A stretch of DNA of 16,287 bases from an uncultured Eubacteriales bacterium (GTDB lineage: Bacteria > Bacillota > Clostridia > UBA1381 > UBA9506). Where the stretch lies: the NCBI GenBank assembly GCA_900545185.1, contig UQYH01000050.1, positions 1 to 16,287 on the forward strand, written 5' to 3'. The position numbers and the translations under genes are program-made. How positions within the stretch are numbered: the stretch's first letter is position 1; each line of letters starts with the position of its first letter. The notes below the pieces were generated by a model that searched no databases, was not told the DNA's origin, and was given only the letters and a program-made list of their open reading frames with translations. This document shows positions 7,125 through 14,078 of this stretch, piece by piece.

Positions 7125-8471
7125 TTACTCTGCCTCGTCTTGCGGAAACAGCGCTTCGGCAAAGCTAGCCGGGTCAAACGGGCGTAAATCGTCCATTTGT
7201 TCACCCACGCCGATAAACTTGACACCCAGACCCTGTTCACGCGAAAGCGCTAAAATCACGCCGCCCTTGGCTGTGCCGTCCAGCTTAGTCAGAATTACGC
7301 CCGTAATGCCGGCCGCCTGTGCAAAGTCACGCGCCTGGTTCAGTGCATTCTGACCGGTAGAAGCATCCAGCACAAGCAGTGTTTCCGCCGATGCGCCGCC
7401 TGTTTCGCGCTCTACGACACGCGCTGTCTTTTTTAGTTCTTCCATTAAGTTCTTTTTATTATGCAAGCGGCCTGCCGTGTCGCAAATGACAAGATCAGCG
7501 CCGCGCGCTTTTGCCGCCTGAATACTGTCAAATACAACGGCCGACGGGTCTGCACCCTCTTGATGTTTAACCATCTCGACCCCGGCGCGTTCTGCCCAAA
7601 TTTCCAATTGGTCAATCGCTGCGGCACGGAAGGTATCGGCCGCTGCCAAAATAACCTTTTTGCCCTGCAATTTATAAAAATGTGCCAGCTTACCGATGGA
7701 AGTCGTTTTGCCCACACCGTTAACGCCGATTACCATAATGACAGAAGGCACGGTATCAAGATGCAGTTCCGCGTCCTGCTGCATTAAAATATCGGTTACA
7801 ATTTCGCGCAGCAAGCCTTTAAGAGCCGCCGCCTCTTTCACACCGCGTTCACGCGCAAGCTCCTTTAAACGCTCTATGATATAGGCCGATGTTTCTGTGC
7901 CGATATCGGACATAATCAGCGCTTCTTCCAACTCCTCATATAAATCCTCATCAATTTTGCCTAAAGAGAGCAAAACGGCATCAACTTTATCCGAAATGGC
8001 AGCACGTGTTTTGCCCAAACCGGCCTTTAAGCGGCTGAAAAATCCCTTCTTTTCGGTTGCTTCTTCCTCCGCCGACGAAATAATTTCGTCCGATTCGCTG
8101 CTTTCTTCCGCTTCTTCTGCCGCATCTGCTTCATTAACATCAAACACAACGGCCTGTGATAGCCTTGCTTCTTCCCGTTCTTCACCTTCCGGCTCACAAG
8201 CAGTCTGCTCTATAGCCGTTTCCGGCTCTGCCGTTTTCTCTGCTTCCTGCGTTATATCGGTTTCTTCCGATACCGCCTCGGGCATTTCGGGCAACACATC
8301 GGTATTCCGTGTCTCTGCCATCACCTCTGCCAAATCGGCTGCTTCTTCGTTTTCGTGCGCTTCGTCCGCTTCTTTTGATTCTTCATTTAAAAGATGCTCT
8401 GCGGCCTCCTCCAAAATCGTTTCCTCAACAGATTTTTGGTTTGATTTTCTTCTGAAAAAATGTTTAAACAT
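7125..8471 (-). CDS. ftsY: Signal recognition particle receptor FtsY
   Basis: SRP receptor GTPase that docks ribosome-nascent chain complexes, held by the Ffh-RNA particle, at the membrane translocon. Of 448 residues, the last 300 or so are the NG domain: four-helix N domain (about 145-235), G1 GVNGVGKTT (249-257), AADTFRAAA (277-285), G3 DTAGR (331-335) and G4 TKLD (395-398), with a GVGEQMDDLRPF ending. The first 140 residues are very rich in Glu and Ala after a short basic start (FRRKS), like the acidic A domain of E. coli FtsY, which helps membrane association. Many Firmicute FtsY proteins lack so long an extension. The ATG has AAGGTG six bases upstream. It follows gpsA by 74 bases and ends at a strong terminator. 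Ffh is not in this window. Confidence 0.97.
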   Translation of the reverse strand: MFKHFFRRKSNQKSVEETILEEAAEHLLNEESKEADEAHENEEAADLAEVMAETRNTDVLPEMPEAVSEETDITQEAEKTAEPETAIEQTACEPEGEEREEARLSQAVVFDVNEADAAEEAEESSESDEIISSAEEEATEKKGFFSRLKAGLGKTRAAISDKVDAVLLSLGKIDEDLYEELEEALIMSDIGTETSAYIIERLKELARERGVKEAAALKGLLREIVTDILMQQDAELHLDTVPSVIMVIGVNGVGKTTSIGKLAHFYKLQGKKVILAAADTFRAAAIDQLEIWAERAGVEMVKHQEGADPSAVVFDSIQAAKARGADLVICDTAGRLHNKKNLMEELKKTARVVERETGGASAETLLVLDASTGQNALNQARDFAQAAGITGVILTKLDGTAKGGVILALSREQGLGVKFIGVGEQMDDLRPFDPASFAEALFPQDEAE

Positions 8472-8545
8472 AGCGTCACCTTATTCGTTACAAACTTAAA
8501 AACAGGGTTTACATAAGCCCAAACGGGTATGATGTTTAAGACAAA

Positions 8546-9562
8546 TCAGCGTCCCTCAATTACATCCCGTTCCGTTTCGTGCTTTTTGGCACGTACCATC
8601 AGGCATCTTAACGCATCCTTGGGGTTTTTATCTTCAAATAAGACCTTATACGCCTGCTCCACAATCGGCATTTCAACCTGCATGCGCTGTGCCAGCTTCC
8701 ATGCGGCTTTTGTTGTGTAAAAGCCTTCTACCACCATTTTCACTTCATCAATTGCCTGTGCCGGTGACATGCCCTGACCGATTAATATACCGGCGCGGCG
8801 ATTGCGCGAGTGCATACTGGTGCAGGTGACAATTAAATCACCCATGCCCGAAAGACCGCTGAAAGTAAACGGATCGGCACCCATAGCAACGCCCAGACGT
8901 GAAATTTCTGCCATACCGCGCGTCATCAGCGCTGCTTTGGCGTTATCGCCCAGCCCGATACCATCCGTTATACCGGCGCACAAAGCAATTACGTTTTTCA
9001 ATGCGCCGCCCAGCTCAACGCCGACCATATCCATACTGGTGTAAACGCGAAATGTATCGCGCATTAAAATATCCTGTAAGTACTGCGAAACCTGTATGTC
9101 ATCCGATGCTATAACGTTGGTTGTCGGTAAATCACGTCCCACTTCTTCCGCATGAGACGGGCCGGACATAACTGCCATCACCGCCTGCGGAATTGCTTCA
9201 CCAATCACCTGCGAAAGACGCCTTTGCGTTCCCTGTTCCAATCCCTTAGATGCATTGACAATGATCATACCTTCCCGAATGTAAGGGGATAGATTGTTTG
9301 CTGTTGCGGCACTTGCCTGAGACGGGGTCACCATAAAAACAACCTCGGCATTTTGAGCGGCTTCCTCCAGCGAAGCCGTAAAATGAATCCCGTCAGGCAG
9401 CTTAACGCCCGGCAAAAAACGCTTGTTTTCGCCGTCACGCGCCAACGCATCGGCTTCTTCCTGCTGATATGACCAAAGCGTAACCTTATGACCGTTTCGT
9501 GCCAGCAAAGAGGCGATTGCCGTTCCCCAGCCGCCCGAACCGATAACTGCAATTTGTTTCAT
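8546..9562 (-). CDS. gpsA: NAD(P)-dependent glycerol-3-phosphate dehydrogenase
   Basis: Reduces dihydroxyacetone phosphate to sn-glycerol-3-phosphate, the backbone of phospholipids. The 338-residue protein has the Rossmann nucleotide-binding loop GSGGWGTA at residues 8-15, NASKGLE (103-109), SGPSHAEE (133-140), the catalytic lysine region GALKN (Lys189), and GDNAKAALMTRG (205-216), which together identify GpsA. The ATG follows AGGAG by nine bases; that site lies within the last codons of plsY, and the two genes are six bases apart. The product supplies the substrate of the neighbouring PlsY, so the pair encodes two consecutive steps of phospholipid synthesis. The order der-plsY-gpsA is common in clostridia, where spoIVA often comes next; here ftsY follows instead. 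Confidence 0.97.
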   Translation of the reverse strand: MKQIAVIGSGGWGTAIASLLARNGHKVTLWSYQQEEADALARDGENKRFLPGVKLPDGIHFTASLEEAAQNAEVVFMVTPSQASAATANNLSPYIREGMIIVNASKGLEQGTQRRLSQVIGEAIPQAVMAVMSGPSHAEEVGRDLPTTNVIASDDIQVSQYLQDILMRDTFRVYTSMDMVGVELGGALKNVIALCAGITDGIGLGDNAKAALMTRGMAEISRLGVAMGADPFTFSGLSGMGDLIVTCTSMHSRNRRAGILIGQGMSPAQAIDEVKMVVEGFYTTKAAWKLAQRMQVEMPIVEQAYKVLFEDKNPKDALRCLMVRAKKHETERDVIEGR

Positions 9563-9568
9563 GGCTGT

Positions 9569-10243
9569 CTACTCCTTTTTATCTTTTTTTGCACCCAGCT
9601 TAGATTCCGTACCCGATGTAAGGCGCGCAATGTTGGCTCTGTGCCGATACACCGCCAAAATCGAAATAATCAATGATAACGCAATATAATATGCCGTTCC
9701 CGGCTGTAAATTGCCCGCATTAAAGGCAATGACAAAAAGCGGATACAATATCGCGCTGATAATGGATGCTAAAGAGACATACCGCGTTGCCCACACAACC
9801 AGGATAAATACGATGACAAGGGCAATGGCAATCCGATAGTCCAAAATCATAATAACGCCCCAAGAGGCCAAAATACCTTTACCGCCCTTAAAATGAAAAT
9901 AAAGCGGAAAGTTGTGCCCCAAAACAGCGCCCAGCCCGGCTAAATACTGACCGTATAAAGAAAAATCCGCCGCATTGCTTTCCTGTAAAACACCTAAAGA
10001 AAGCATCCATCCTGCCGCAAAACGCGCCAAAAGCACAGCTAGAACAGCCTTAAAAAAGTCAAACAAAAACACAAGTGCTGCCGCTTTTTTGCCCAGCACA
10101 CGCAGTGCATTGGTCGCACCGGCATTTTTGCTGCCTTGTGACCGTATATCAATTCCCATGCATCTGCCGACAATAATAGAGCCGTTAACACTGCCCAGCA
10201 GATAGCCAACCAACAAACACCCTAACAAAAACACAATGACCAC
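9569..10243 (-). CDS. plsY: Glycerol-3-phosphate acyltransferase PlsY
   Basis: Integral membrane enzyme that transfers an acyl group from acyl-phosphate to glycerol-3-phosphate, making lysophosphatidic acid. It has about five or six hydrophobic segments and the three conserved loops: LLGSVNGS near residue 16, GSKNAGATN (37-45), and GHNFP...FKGGKG (109-123). It is 224 residues from the chosen start, slightly longer than typical, with a Lys-rich C-terminal tail (KKDKKE). The first in-frame GTG (10252) directly touches the AAGGGG site and cannot use it; the GTG three codons later (10243) is about eight bases away and was chosen. It is 38 bases after der and six before gpsA. The partner acyl-phosphate synthase PlsX is not in the window. 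Confidence 0.94.
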   Translation of the reverse strand: MVIVFLLGCLLVGYLLGSVNGSIIVGRCMGIDIRSQGSKNAGATNALRVLGKKAAALVFLFDFFKAVLAVLLARFAAGWMLSLGVLQESNAADFSLYGQYLAGLGAVLGHNFPLYFHFKGGKGILASWGVIMILDYRIAIALVIVFILVVWATRYVSLASIISAILYPLFVIAFNAGNLQPGTAYYIALSLIISILAVYRHRANIARLTSGTESKLGAKKDKKE

Positions 10244-10281
10244 ACCTGTCACCCCTTACTTAATCTGTCCCAAGCGTATAC

Positions 10282-11616
10282 TTACGCCTTAGAACCGCTC
10301 TCGCCGCGTTCACGCAAAACAAAGCGCACCGGCGTACCCTCCAGCCCAAAAACACCGCGAATTTGGTTTTCCAAATACCGAATATAAGAAAAATGCGCCA
10401 GCTGCTTGTTATTCACAAATACAACAAATGTCGGCGGCGCTGTCGAAGCCTGCGTCATATAGTAAATCTTTAAACGCTTGCCCTTATCCGAAGGCGGCTG
10501 CACACGCATGGTTGCTTCGTTTAACACATCGTTTAAGGCACCTGTGCGTATCCGCATGGTGTTTTGCGTGCGAACAAACTGAATCAGTTCAAACAAGCGG
10601 TCAAGCCGCTGCCCCGTAACAGCCGAGATAAAAACAACCGGCGCATACAACATAAAGGAAAGACCCTCGGCCACCTTTTTACGGAACTGATCCATCGTTT
10701 TGCCGTCCTTTTCCACCAAGTCCCACTTATTCACCGCAATCACGCAGGCTTTACCCTGTTCGTGCGCATAGCCTGCAATTTTGGTATCCTGCTCCGTCAC
10801 GCCCTCCTGCGCATCAATCATAATCACGCAAACATCAGACCGATCAACGGCGCCCAGCGAACGGATGACGCTGTAATGCTCTACGCCTTCTTCCACACGG
10901 CTGCGCTTGCGCATACCGGCCGTATCAATAAATGTATAGTCCTGTCCGTTTTTATGAACCAGCGCGTCAATCGCATCACGCGTTGTGCCTGCAACGTTGC
11001 TGACGATCACACGATCTTCACCCAAAATTTTATTAATTAAAGAAGATTTGCCCACATTCGGTTTGCCGACAAGCGCCACCTTAATGGTGTTATCCTCTGC
11101 GTCATCGTTTGCATCGACAGAGGGAAACCGCGCCACAACCTCATCCAAAAGATCACCCACGCCAAGACCGTGAATGGAGGAAACAGGCATCGGATCACCC
11201 AAGCCTAAATTATAAAATTCATACAATTCAGCCGGCGGATTTCCGATATTATCAACTTTATTGACCACCAAAAGTACAGGTTTGCCCGATTTTTGCAGCA
11301 TAGAAGCCACCTCGGCATCGGCCGCCACAAGACCGTCATGCACATTGGTCATTAAAAGCAGCACATCCGCCTGCGAAATGGCAAGCTCTGCCTGACGGCG
11401 CATGCCCGAAACAATCACATCGTCACCATGCTCAATGCCGCCCGTGTCAATCAATAAAAACTCATGACCGCACCATTCGGCTTCCATATAAATGCGGTCA
11501 CGCGTTACGCCCGGCGTATCATCCACAATTGAAATACGCGAGCCGACAATTTTATTAAACAGTGTTGATTTTCCCACATTGGGTCTGCCCACAATGGCAA
11601 CAACCGGTTTTGTCAT
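10282..11616 (-). CDS. der: Ribosome-associated GTPase Der (EngA)
   Basis: Essential GTPase with two tandem G domains, needed for 50S subunit maturation. From the chosen ATG the protein has 444 residues. Domain 1 shows GRPNVGKS (10-17), DTPGVTRD (33-40), DTGG (57-60) and NKVD (119-122); domain 2 shows GKPNVGKS (184-191), GTTRDAID (220-227), DTAG (231-234) and NKWD (296-299). A C-terminal KH-like domain follows (about 350-444, including KIYYMTQ and PPTFVVFVN). The open frame begins four codons earlier at 11628, but AAAGG is only two bases from that ATG. The second ATG gives MTKPVVAIVG, the normal family start, with a weak GGA site. A small hairpin (10272-10289) overlaps the stop codon. Confidence 0.96.
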   Translation of the reverse strand: MTKPVVAIVGRPNVGKSTLFNKIVGSRISIVDDTPGVTRDRIYMEAEWCGHEFLLIDTGGIEHGDDVIVSGMRRQAELAISQADVLLLMTNVHDGLVAADAEVASMLQKSGKPVLLVVNKVDNIGNPPAELYEFYNLGLGDPMPVSSIHGLGVGDLLDEVVARFPSVDANDDAEDNTIKVALVGKPNVGKSSLINKILGEDRVIVSNVAGTTRDAIDALVHKNGQDYTFIDTAGMRKRSRVEEGVEHYSVIRSLGAVDRSDVCVIMIDAQEGVTEQDTKIAGYAHEQGKACVIAVNKWDLVEKDGKTMDQFRKKVAEGLSFMLYAPVVFISAVTGQRLDRLFELIQFVRTQNTMRIRTGALNDVLNEATMRVQPPSDKGKRLKIYYMTQASTAPPTFVVFVNNKQLAHFSYIRYLENQIRGVFGLEGTPVRFVLRERGESGSKA

Positions 11617-11638
11617 AGCAAGTTCCATAACCTTTCTG

Positions 11639-13009
11639 TTACAGCTTAGAATTATACGTTACATAATCGGATTTTATCTTAGCATGACTTTGCGGCACGC
11701 AAGACACTGCCAAGAGCCCGTTTAAAAAGCTGTAACCATCATTTTGAATCGGTACTATTTTTGTATGCAGTGCATGTTCAAGCTCTGTGAGCGTTACATC
11801 ATCCAAAAAAATCGGTTCATCGGATTTCAGCATAGCTGCCGTAATCAGCAAGCGATCCATCATTTTGCCCGAAAGCTGCTGTTTTAAATCGTTGCCGCCC
11901 AACAGTCCCGATACCGTAACGCCGCCGCCGAACAGATTGTTTTGAATGGCAACAACCTCTGCATCCAGCTGCGGATATCGTTCCTTTGCCCAATCCACAA
12001 GCTTTTGAATAAACGGCTGCGCCAGCACACCGGTTGCCAAAACGGTTTTACCGGGCTTGCCCATTTCGGGCTGCTCGGCAAGCGCCGCCAAAAATTCTTC
12101 CTCCATACTGGCTTCCATTCCCACTCCGTTTTCAATCTGCGGAAACCCTTCATAGCACTCTGCCGAAGGCATGGGAATGTCGGCCATCAAATAAAATTCA
12201 TCACTTAAATATACAAAGCGAGTGCCAAGCCGCTCTAAAAATTGCTGCTGCATGGCCTCTATTTGCATAATAACCTGTGCGGCGCTTTCCTTGGTAAACG
12301 GCTCAAGCGGATATAACCCCTCCCGACACCGCGTCAGCCCGACAGGTACAATCGAAACACTGACAGCCAACGGATGAAAGGCCGCCAAATCCTCCAAGGT
12401 TTTTGTCAGCTCTGCGCCGTCATTAATGCCCTTGCACAGCACAATTTGCATATTCATTTCAATATCACCGTCATACAGCATGCGGATGTAATCCATCACA
12501 CGGCCGGCATGGCGGTTTTTCAGCATTTTTCTCCGCAGCACGGGGTTTGTGGTGTGTACCGATATATTCACCGGTGACACACGATATTCAATTAAACGGC
12601 TGACATCCTTCGGTAACATGTTGGTCATCGTCACATAATTACCGTATAAAAAGGATAGCCGTGAATCATCATCCTTAAAATAAAGCGATTGACGCATATC
12701 GGGAGGCAATTGGTCTATAAAACAAAAAATGCACCGATTGGCACAGCTTTTGGCCGGATCAAAGAGCATTTTTTCAAACGAAATGCCCAAGTCCTCCATA
12801 TCTTCATTTTCAATTTCAAATGTAATGCGTTCTCCGCTTGCTTTTTGAACTTCCAGCAAAATTTCTTCAGACGCCGTTAAAAACTGGTAGTCTAAAAAAT
12901 CTGCCACGCGGCGTCCGTTAATGGTGCAGATTATATCGCCCGGCTCGATGCCCAGCTCTTCCGCAATGCTGCCCGGCAACACGCGAAACACCTCAGCATG
13001 GTACTGCAA
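11639..13009 (-). CDS. DUF512 family radical SAM protein with PDZ domain
   Basis: Predicted radical S-adenosylmethionine enzyme of the DUF512 family, common next to der in clostridia; its substrate is unknown. It has 456 residues from the TTG start: a PDZ-like N-terminal domain (about 5-60, with LPGSIAEELGIEPGD and INGRRV), a radical SAM core with the CxxxCxxC iron-sulfur motif CANRCIFC (Cys89, Cys93, Cys96), and the C-terminal DUF512 region (LATGVLAQPF, NNLFGGGVTVSGLL, DVTL). The first in-frame GTG (13018) is part of a perfect GGAGGTGA ribosome binding site, so it cannot use that site; the TTG at 13009 lies five bases downstream and was chosen. The frame from 13018 remains possible. It follows rpmF across a hairpin and precedes der by 22 bases. 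Confidence 0.92.
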   Translation of the reverse strand: MQYHAEVFRVLPGSIAEELGIEPGDIICTINGRRVADFLDYQFLTASEEILLEVQKASGERITFEIENEDMEDLGISFEKMLFDPAKSCANRCIFCFIDQLPPDMRQSLYFKDDDSRLSFLYGNYVTMTNMLPKDVSRLIEYRVSPVNISVHTTNPVLRRKMLKNRHAGRVMDYIRMLYDGDIEMNMQIVLCKGINDGAELTKTLEDLAAFHPLAVSVSIVPVGLTRCREGLYPLEPFTKESAAQVIMQIEAMQQQFLERLGTRFVYLSDEFYLMADIPMPSAECYEGFPQIENGVGMEASMEEEFLAALAEQPEMGKPGKTVLATGVLAQPFIQKLVDWAKERYPQLDAEVVAIQNNLFGGGVTVSGLLGGNDLKQQLSGKMMDRLLITAAMLKSDEPIFLDDVTLTELEHALHTKIVPIQNDGYSFLNGLLAVSCVPQSHAKIKSDYVTYNSKL

Positions 13010-13032
13010 GCTCTTCACCTCCGGCGTTTGCC

Positions 13033-13077
13033 GCTTACAAAAATAGAGAAGACAAACCGCCTTCTCTATTTGTAAGC
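13033..13077 (-). terminator. Hairpin terminator after rpmF
   Basis: On the minus strand GCTTACAAATAGAGAAG (13077-13061) pairs with the downstream arm (13051-13033), giving 17 pairs interrupted by a two-U bulge, around a nine-base loop. The core ATAGAGAAG/CTTCTCTAT is followed by five U, so it can act as a rho-independent terminator. It starts nine bases past the rpmF stop and ends ten bases before the DUF512 ribosome binding site. Confidence 0.75.
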
Positions 13078-13086
13078 AAAATCGAA

Positions 13087-13266
13087 TTACTCAGCCTTAG
13101 CGATTACTTCCTTGTCCTTATAGTATCCGCAAGCCTTGCAGACTCTGTGGGGCATAATAAATTCGCCGCAGCGCGGGCAGGCAACAATGCCCGGAACAGC
13201 CAGCTTCCAGTTGGCCCGTCTTTTATCACGTCTTGCTTTTGAGGTTCTTCTCTTCGGTACTGCCAT
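13087..13266 (-). CDS. rpmF: 50S ribosomal protein L32
   Basis: Ribosomal protein L32, 59 residues, a small zinc-ribbon protein of the 50S subunit. Translation of the minus strand gives the invariant start MAVPKRRTSKARRDKRR, then CPRC (Cys30, Cys33) and CKAC (Cys43, Cys46), a complete zinc-binding set, so this is the zinc-containing form of L32. The ATG has GGGAGG eight bases upstream. A longer open frame in another phase of the same strand covers the region but encodes nothing recognisable. The gene follows yceD, the usual partner, after a 101-base AT-rich gap that may hold its own promoter, and is followed by a strong hairpin. Confidence 0.97.
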   Translation of the reverse strand: MAVPKRRTSKARRDKRRANWKLAVPGIVACPRCGEFIMPHRVCKACGYYKDKEVIAKAE

Positions 13267-13288
13267 GTGCTACACCTCCCATTGGTCA

Positions 13289-13311
13289 GGCCATTGGTTT
13301 TGCAACCGGCC
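13289..13311 (-). promoter_or_regulatory. Hairpin with GCAA tetraloop upstream of rpmF
   Basis: On the minus strand GGCC-GGTT-GCAA-AACC-AAT-GGCC forms a small stem capped by a GNRA-type tetraloop with a three-base bulge. It lies 22 bases before the rpmF start. The octamer ACCAATGG occurs at 13298-13291 inside it and again at 13286-13279, where it touches the Shine-Dalgarno sequence. A regulatory role is inference. Confidence 0.35.
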
Positions 13312-13321
13312 ATAATTTAAC

Positions 13322-13349
13322 AATATATTATGCAATATATTTTTTACAA
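13322..13349 (-). promoter_or_regulatory. Possible promoter for rpmF
   Basis: In an AT-rich stretch after yceD, TTGTAA (13349-13344) and TATATT (13327-13322) lie 16 bases apart on the minus strand. The nonamer CAATATATT is directly repeated here on the plus strand (13321-13329 and 13333-13341). The match to a sigma-A promoter is fair only; rpmF could equally be read through from yceD. Confidence 0.3.
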
Positions 13350-13367
13350 AGTTATCAAATCGATCGC

Positions 13368-13868
13368 CTAGCCGCGCGGCCAGTTTAAAAGGTCTGCCCA
13401 GCGCGGATCAATGACATTCTCTTCGCAAGTGCAGGAATCCTCGTTTAAATTAATGCCGCAGTGCGGACAAAGCCCCTTGCAATCCGGCGCACACAAAAAT
13501 TTTGTGGGCATCTCCGATAAAATCGAAGGCCAGATCACAGCGTTTAAGTCAACACTTGTGCCGATTAAGGGAATCACTGCGTCACGGTCTGTTACCTCTG
13601 CACTTTCACTTGCCAGCGTTTCGGTTACACTGACCTTAAAAGCTTCCTCCAAAGGCTTTGTGCACCGTGCGCAAATTGTCGAAAACGTCCCCTCGGCTTC
13701 TGCTTTAAGCTCCAACACACCGCCAATGTTTTCCAGCTGACCGACAAAGCGGCAGTCATCATGAAATTGAATTTCGTCGGTTTGAAATTCTTCGGGCGGA
13801 ATCAGTTTTCCTTCAATTTGAACGCGTGCGCCGTCTGTTTTTAACAGCTCCTGAACATCAAAAATCAC
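13368..13868 (-). CDS. yceD: YceD / DUF177 family protein (large rRNA accumulation family)
   Basis: Protein of 166 residues of the DUF177 (YceD) family, almost always encoded just before rpmF and linked in other bacteria and plants to accumulation of 23S rRNA. Visible features are the N-terminal IFDVQELL, a CARC pair (Cys66, Cys69), a second cluster CxxxCxxxCxxC (Cys126, 130, 134, 137) and a CTC (146, 148), and the typical ending DPRWADLLN. The cysteines suggest metal binding. The longest frame starts at a GTG at 13877, but that GTG abuts the GGGGA site; the GTG at 13868 has GGAG about eight bases upstream and gives the usual family start, so it was chosen. A consensus sigma-A promoter lies directly upstream with a leader of under 20 bases. 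Confidence 0.9.
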   Translation of the reverse strand: MIFDVQELLKTDGARVQIEGKLIPPEEFQTDEIQFHDDCRFVGQLENIGGVLELKAEAEGTFSTICARCTKPLEEAFKVSVTETLASESAEVTDRDAVIPLIGTSVDLNAVIWPSILSEMPTKFLCAPDCKGLCPHCGINLNEDSCTCEENVIDPRWADLLNWPRG

Positions 13869-13891
13869 AGCACCCACTCCCCTAAGTATTC

Positions 13892-13920
13892 ATTATACCG
13901 AAATATTCCGCTCTTGTCAA
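13892..13920 (-). promoter_or_regulatory. Consensus sigma-A promoter for yceD-rpmF
   Basis: On the minus strand a perfect TTGACA (13920-13915) and a perfect TATAAT (13897-13892) are separated by exactly 17 bases. Several A-tracts lie just upstream (13921-13975), as in UP elements. Transcription should begin near 13885, leaving a very short leader before the GTG at 13868. Confidence 0.93.
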
Positions 13921-14026
13921 CCTTTTTTCTGTTTTTTTCATAAAGCTTTGCAAGAATTTTGCATTTTTTCCTCTATTTTCTGCCGTCAAATAAATCTTTT
14001 GTGCCCAATTCGCTATACAGCGCCGC

Positions 14027-14072
14027 CGAAAAAGTAAAAAAGTGCCCCATGGCCATGCATAAGGCACTTTTT
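14027..14072 (-). terminator. Rho-independent terminator after gerW
   Basis: On the minus strand AAAAAGTGCC (14072-14063) pairs perfectly with GGCACTTTTT (14046-14037) over ten pairs around a 16-base loop that contains the self-complementary GGCC. The stem runs into U6, then AC and another U5 (to 14027). It starts about six bases past the gerW stop and closes the scpA-to-gerW unit. Confidence 0.92.
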
Positions 14073-14078
14073 AAAATT

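Noticed and set aside
7897..8499. Plus-strand frame of 200 codons rich in Ser
   Set aside because: It is the reverse complement of the Glu/Ala-rich N-terminal region of ftsY; the composition comes from GAA/GAG codons read backwards, and it matches no known family.
8505..8530. Possible terminator between gpsA and ftsY
   Set aside because: GGG/CCC with a few A-U pairs before UGUUUUU gives a stem of only about five pairs with a mismatch, too weak to call.
10272..10289. Small hairpin across the der stop codon
   Set aside because: Seven pairs with a four-base loop but no U tract; probably chance, at most a weak translational effect on plsY.
13104..13313. Minus-strand 69-codon frame over rpmF
   Set aside because: It is a different phase from the true L32 gene, which reads MAVPKRRTS with four zinc cysteines.
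13882..14067. Minus-strand 61-codon frame between gerW and yceD
   Set aside because: It overlaps the gerW terminator and the consensus promoter of yceD, has no ribosome binding site and resembles nothing known.
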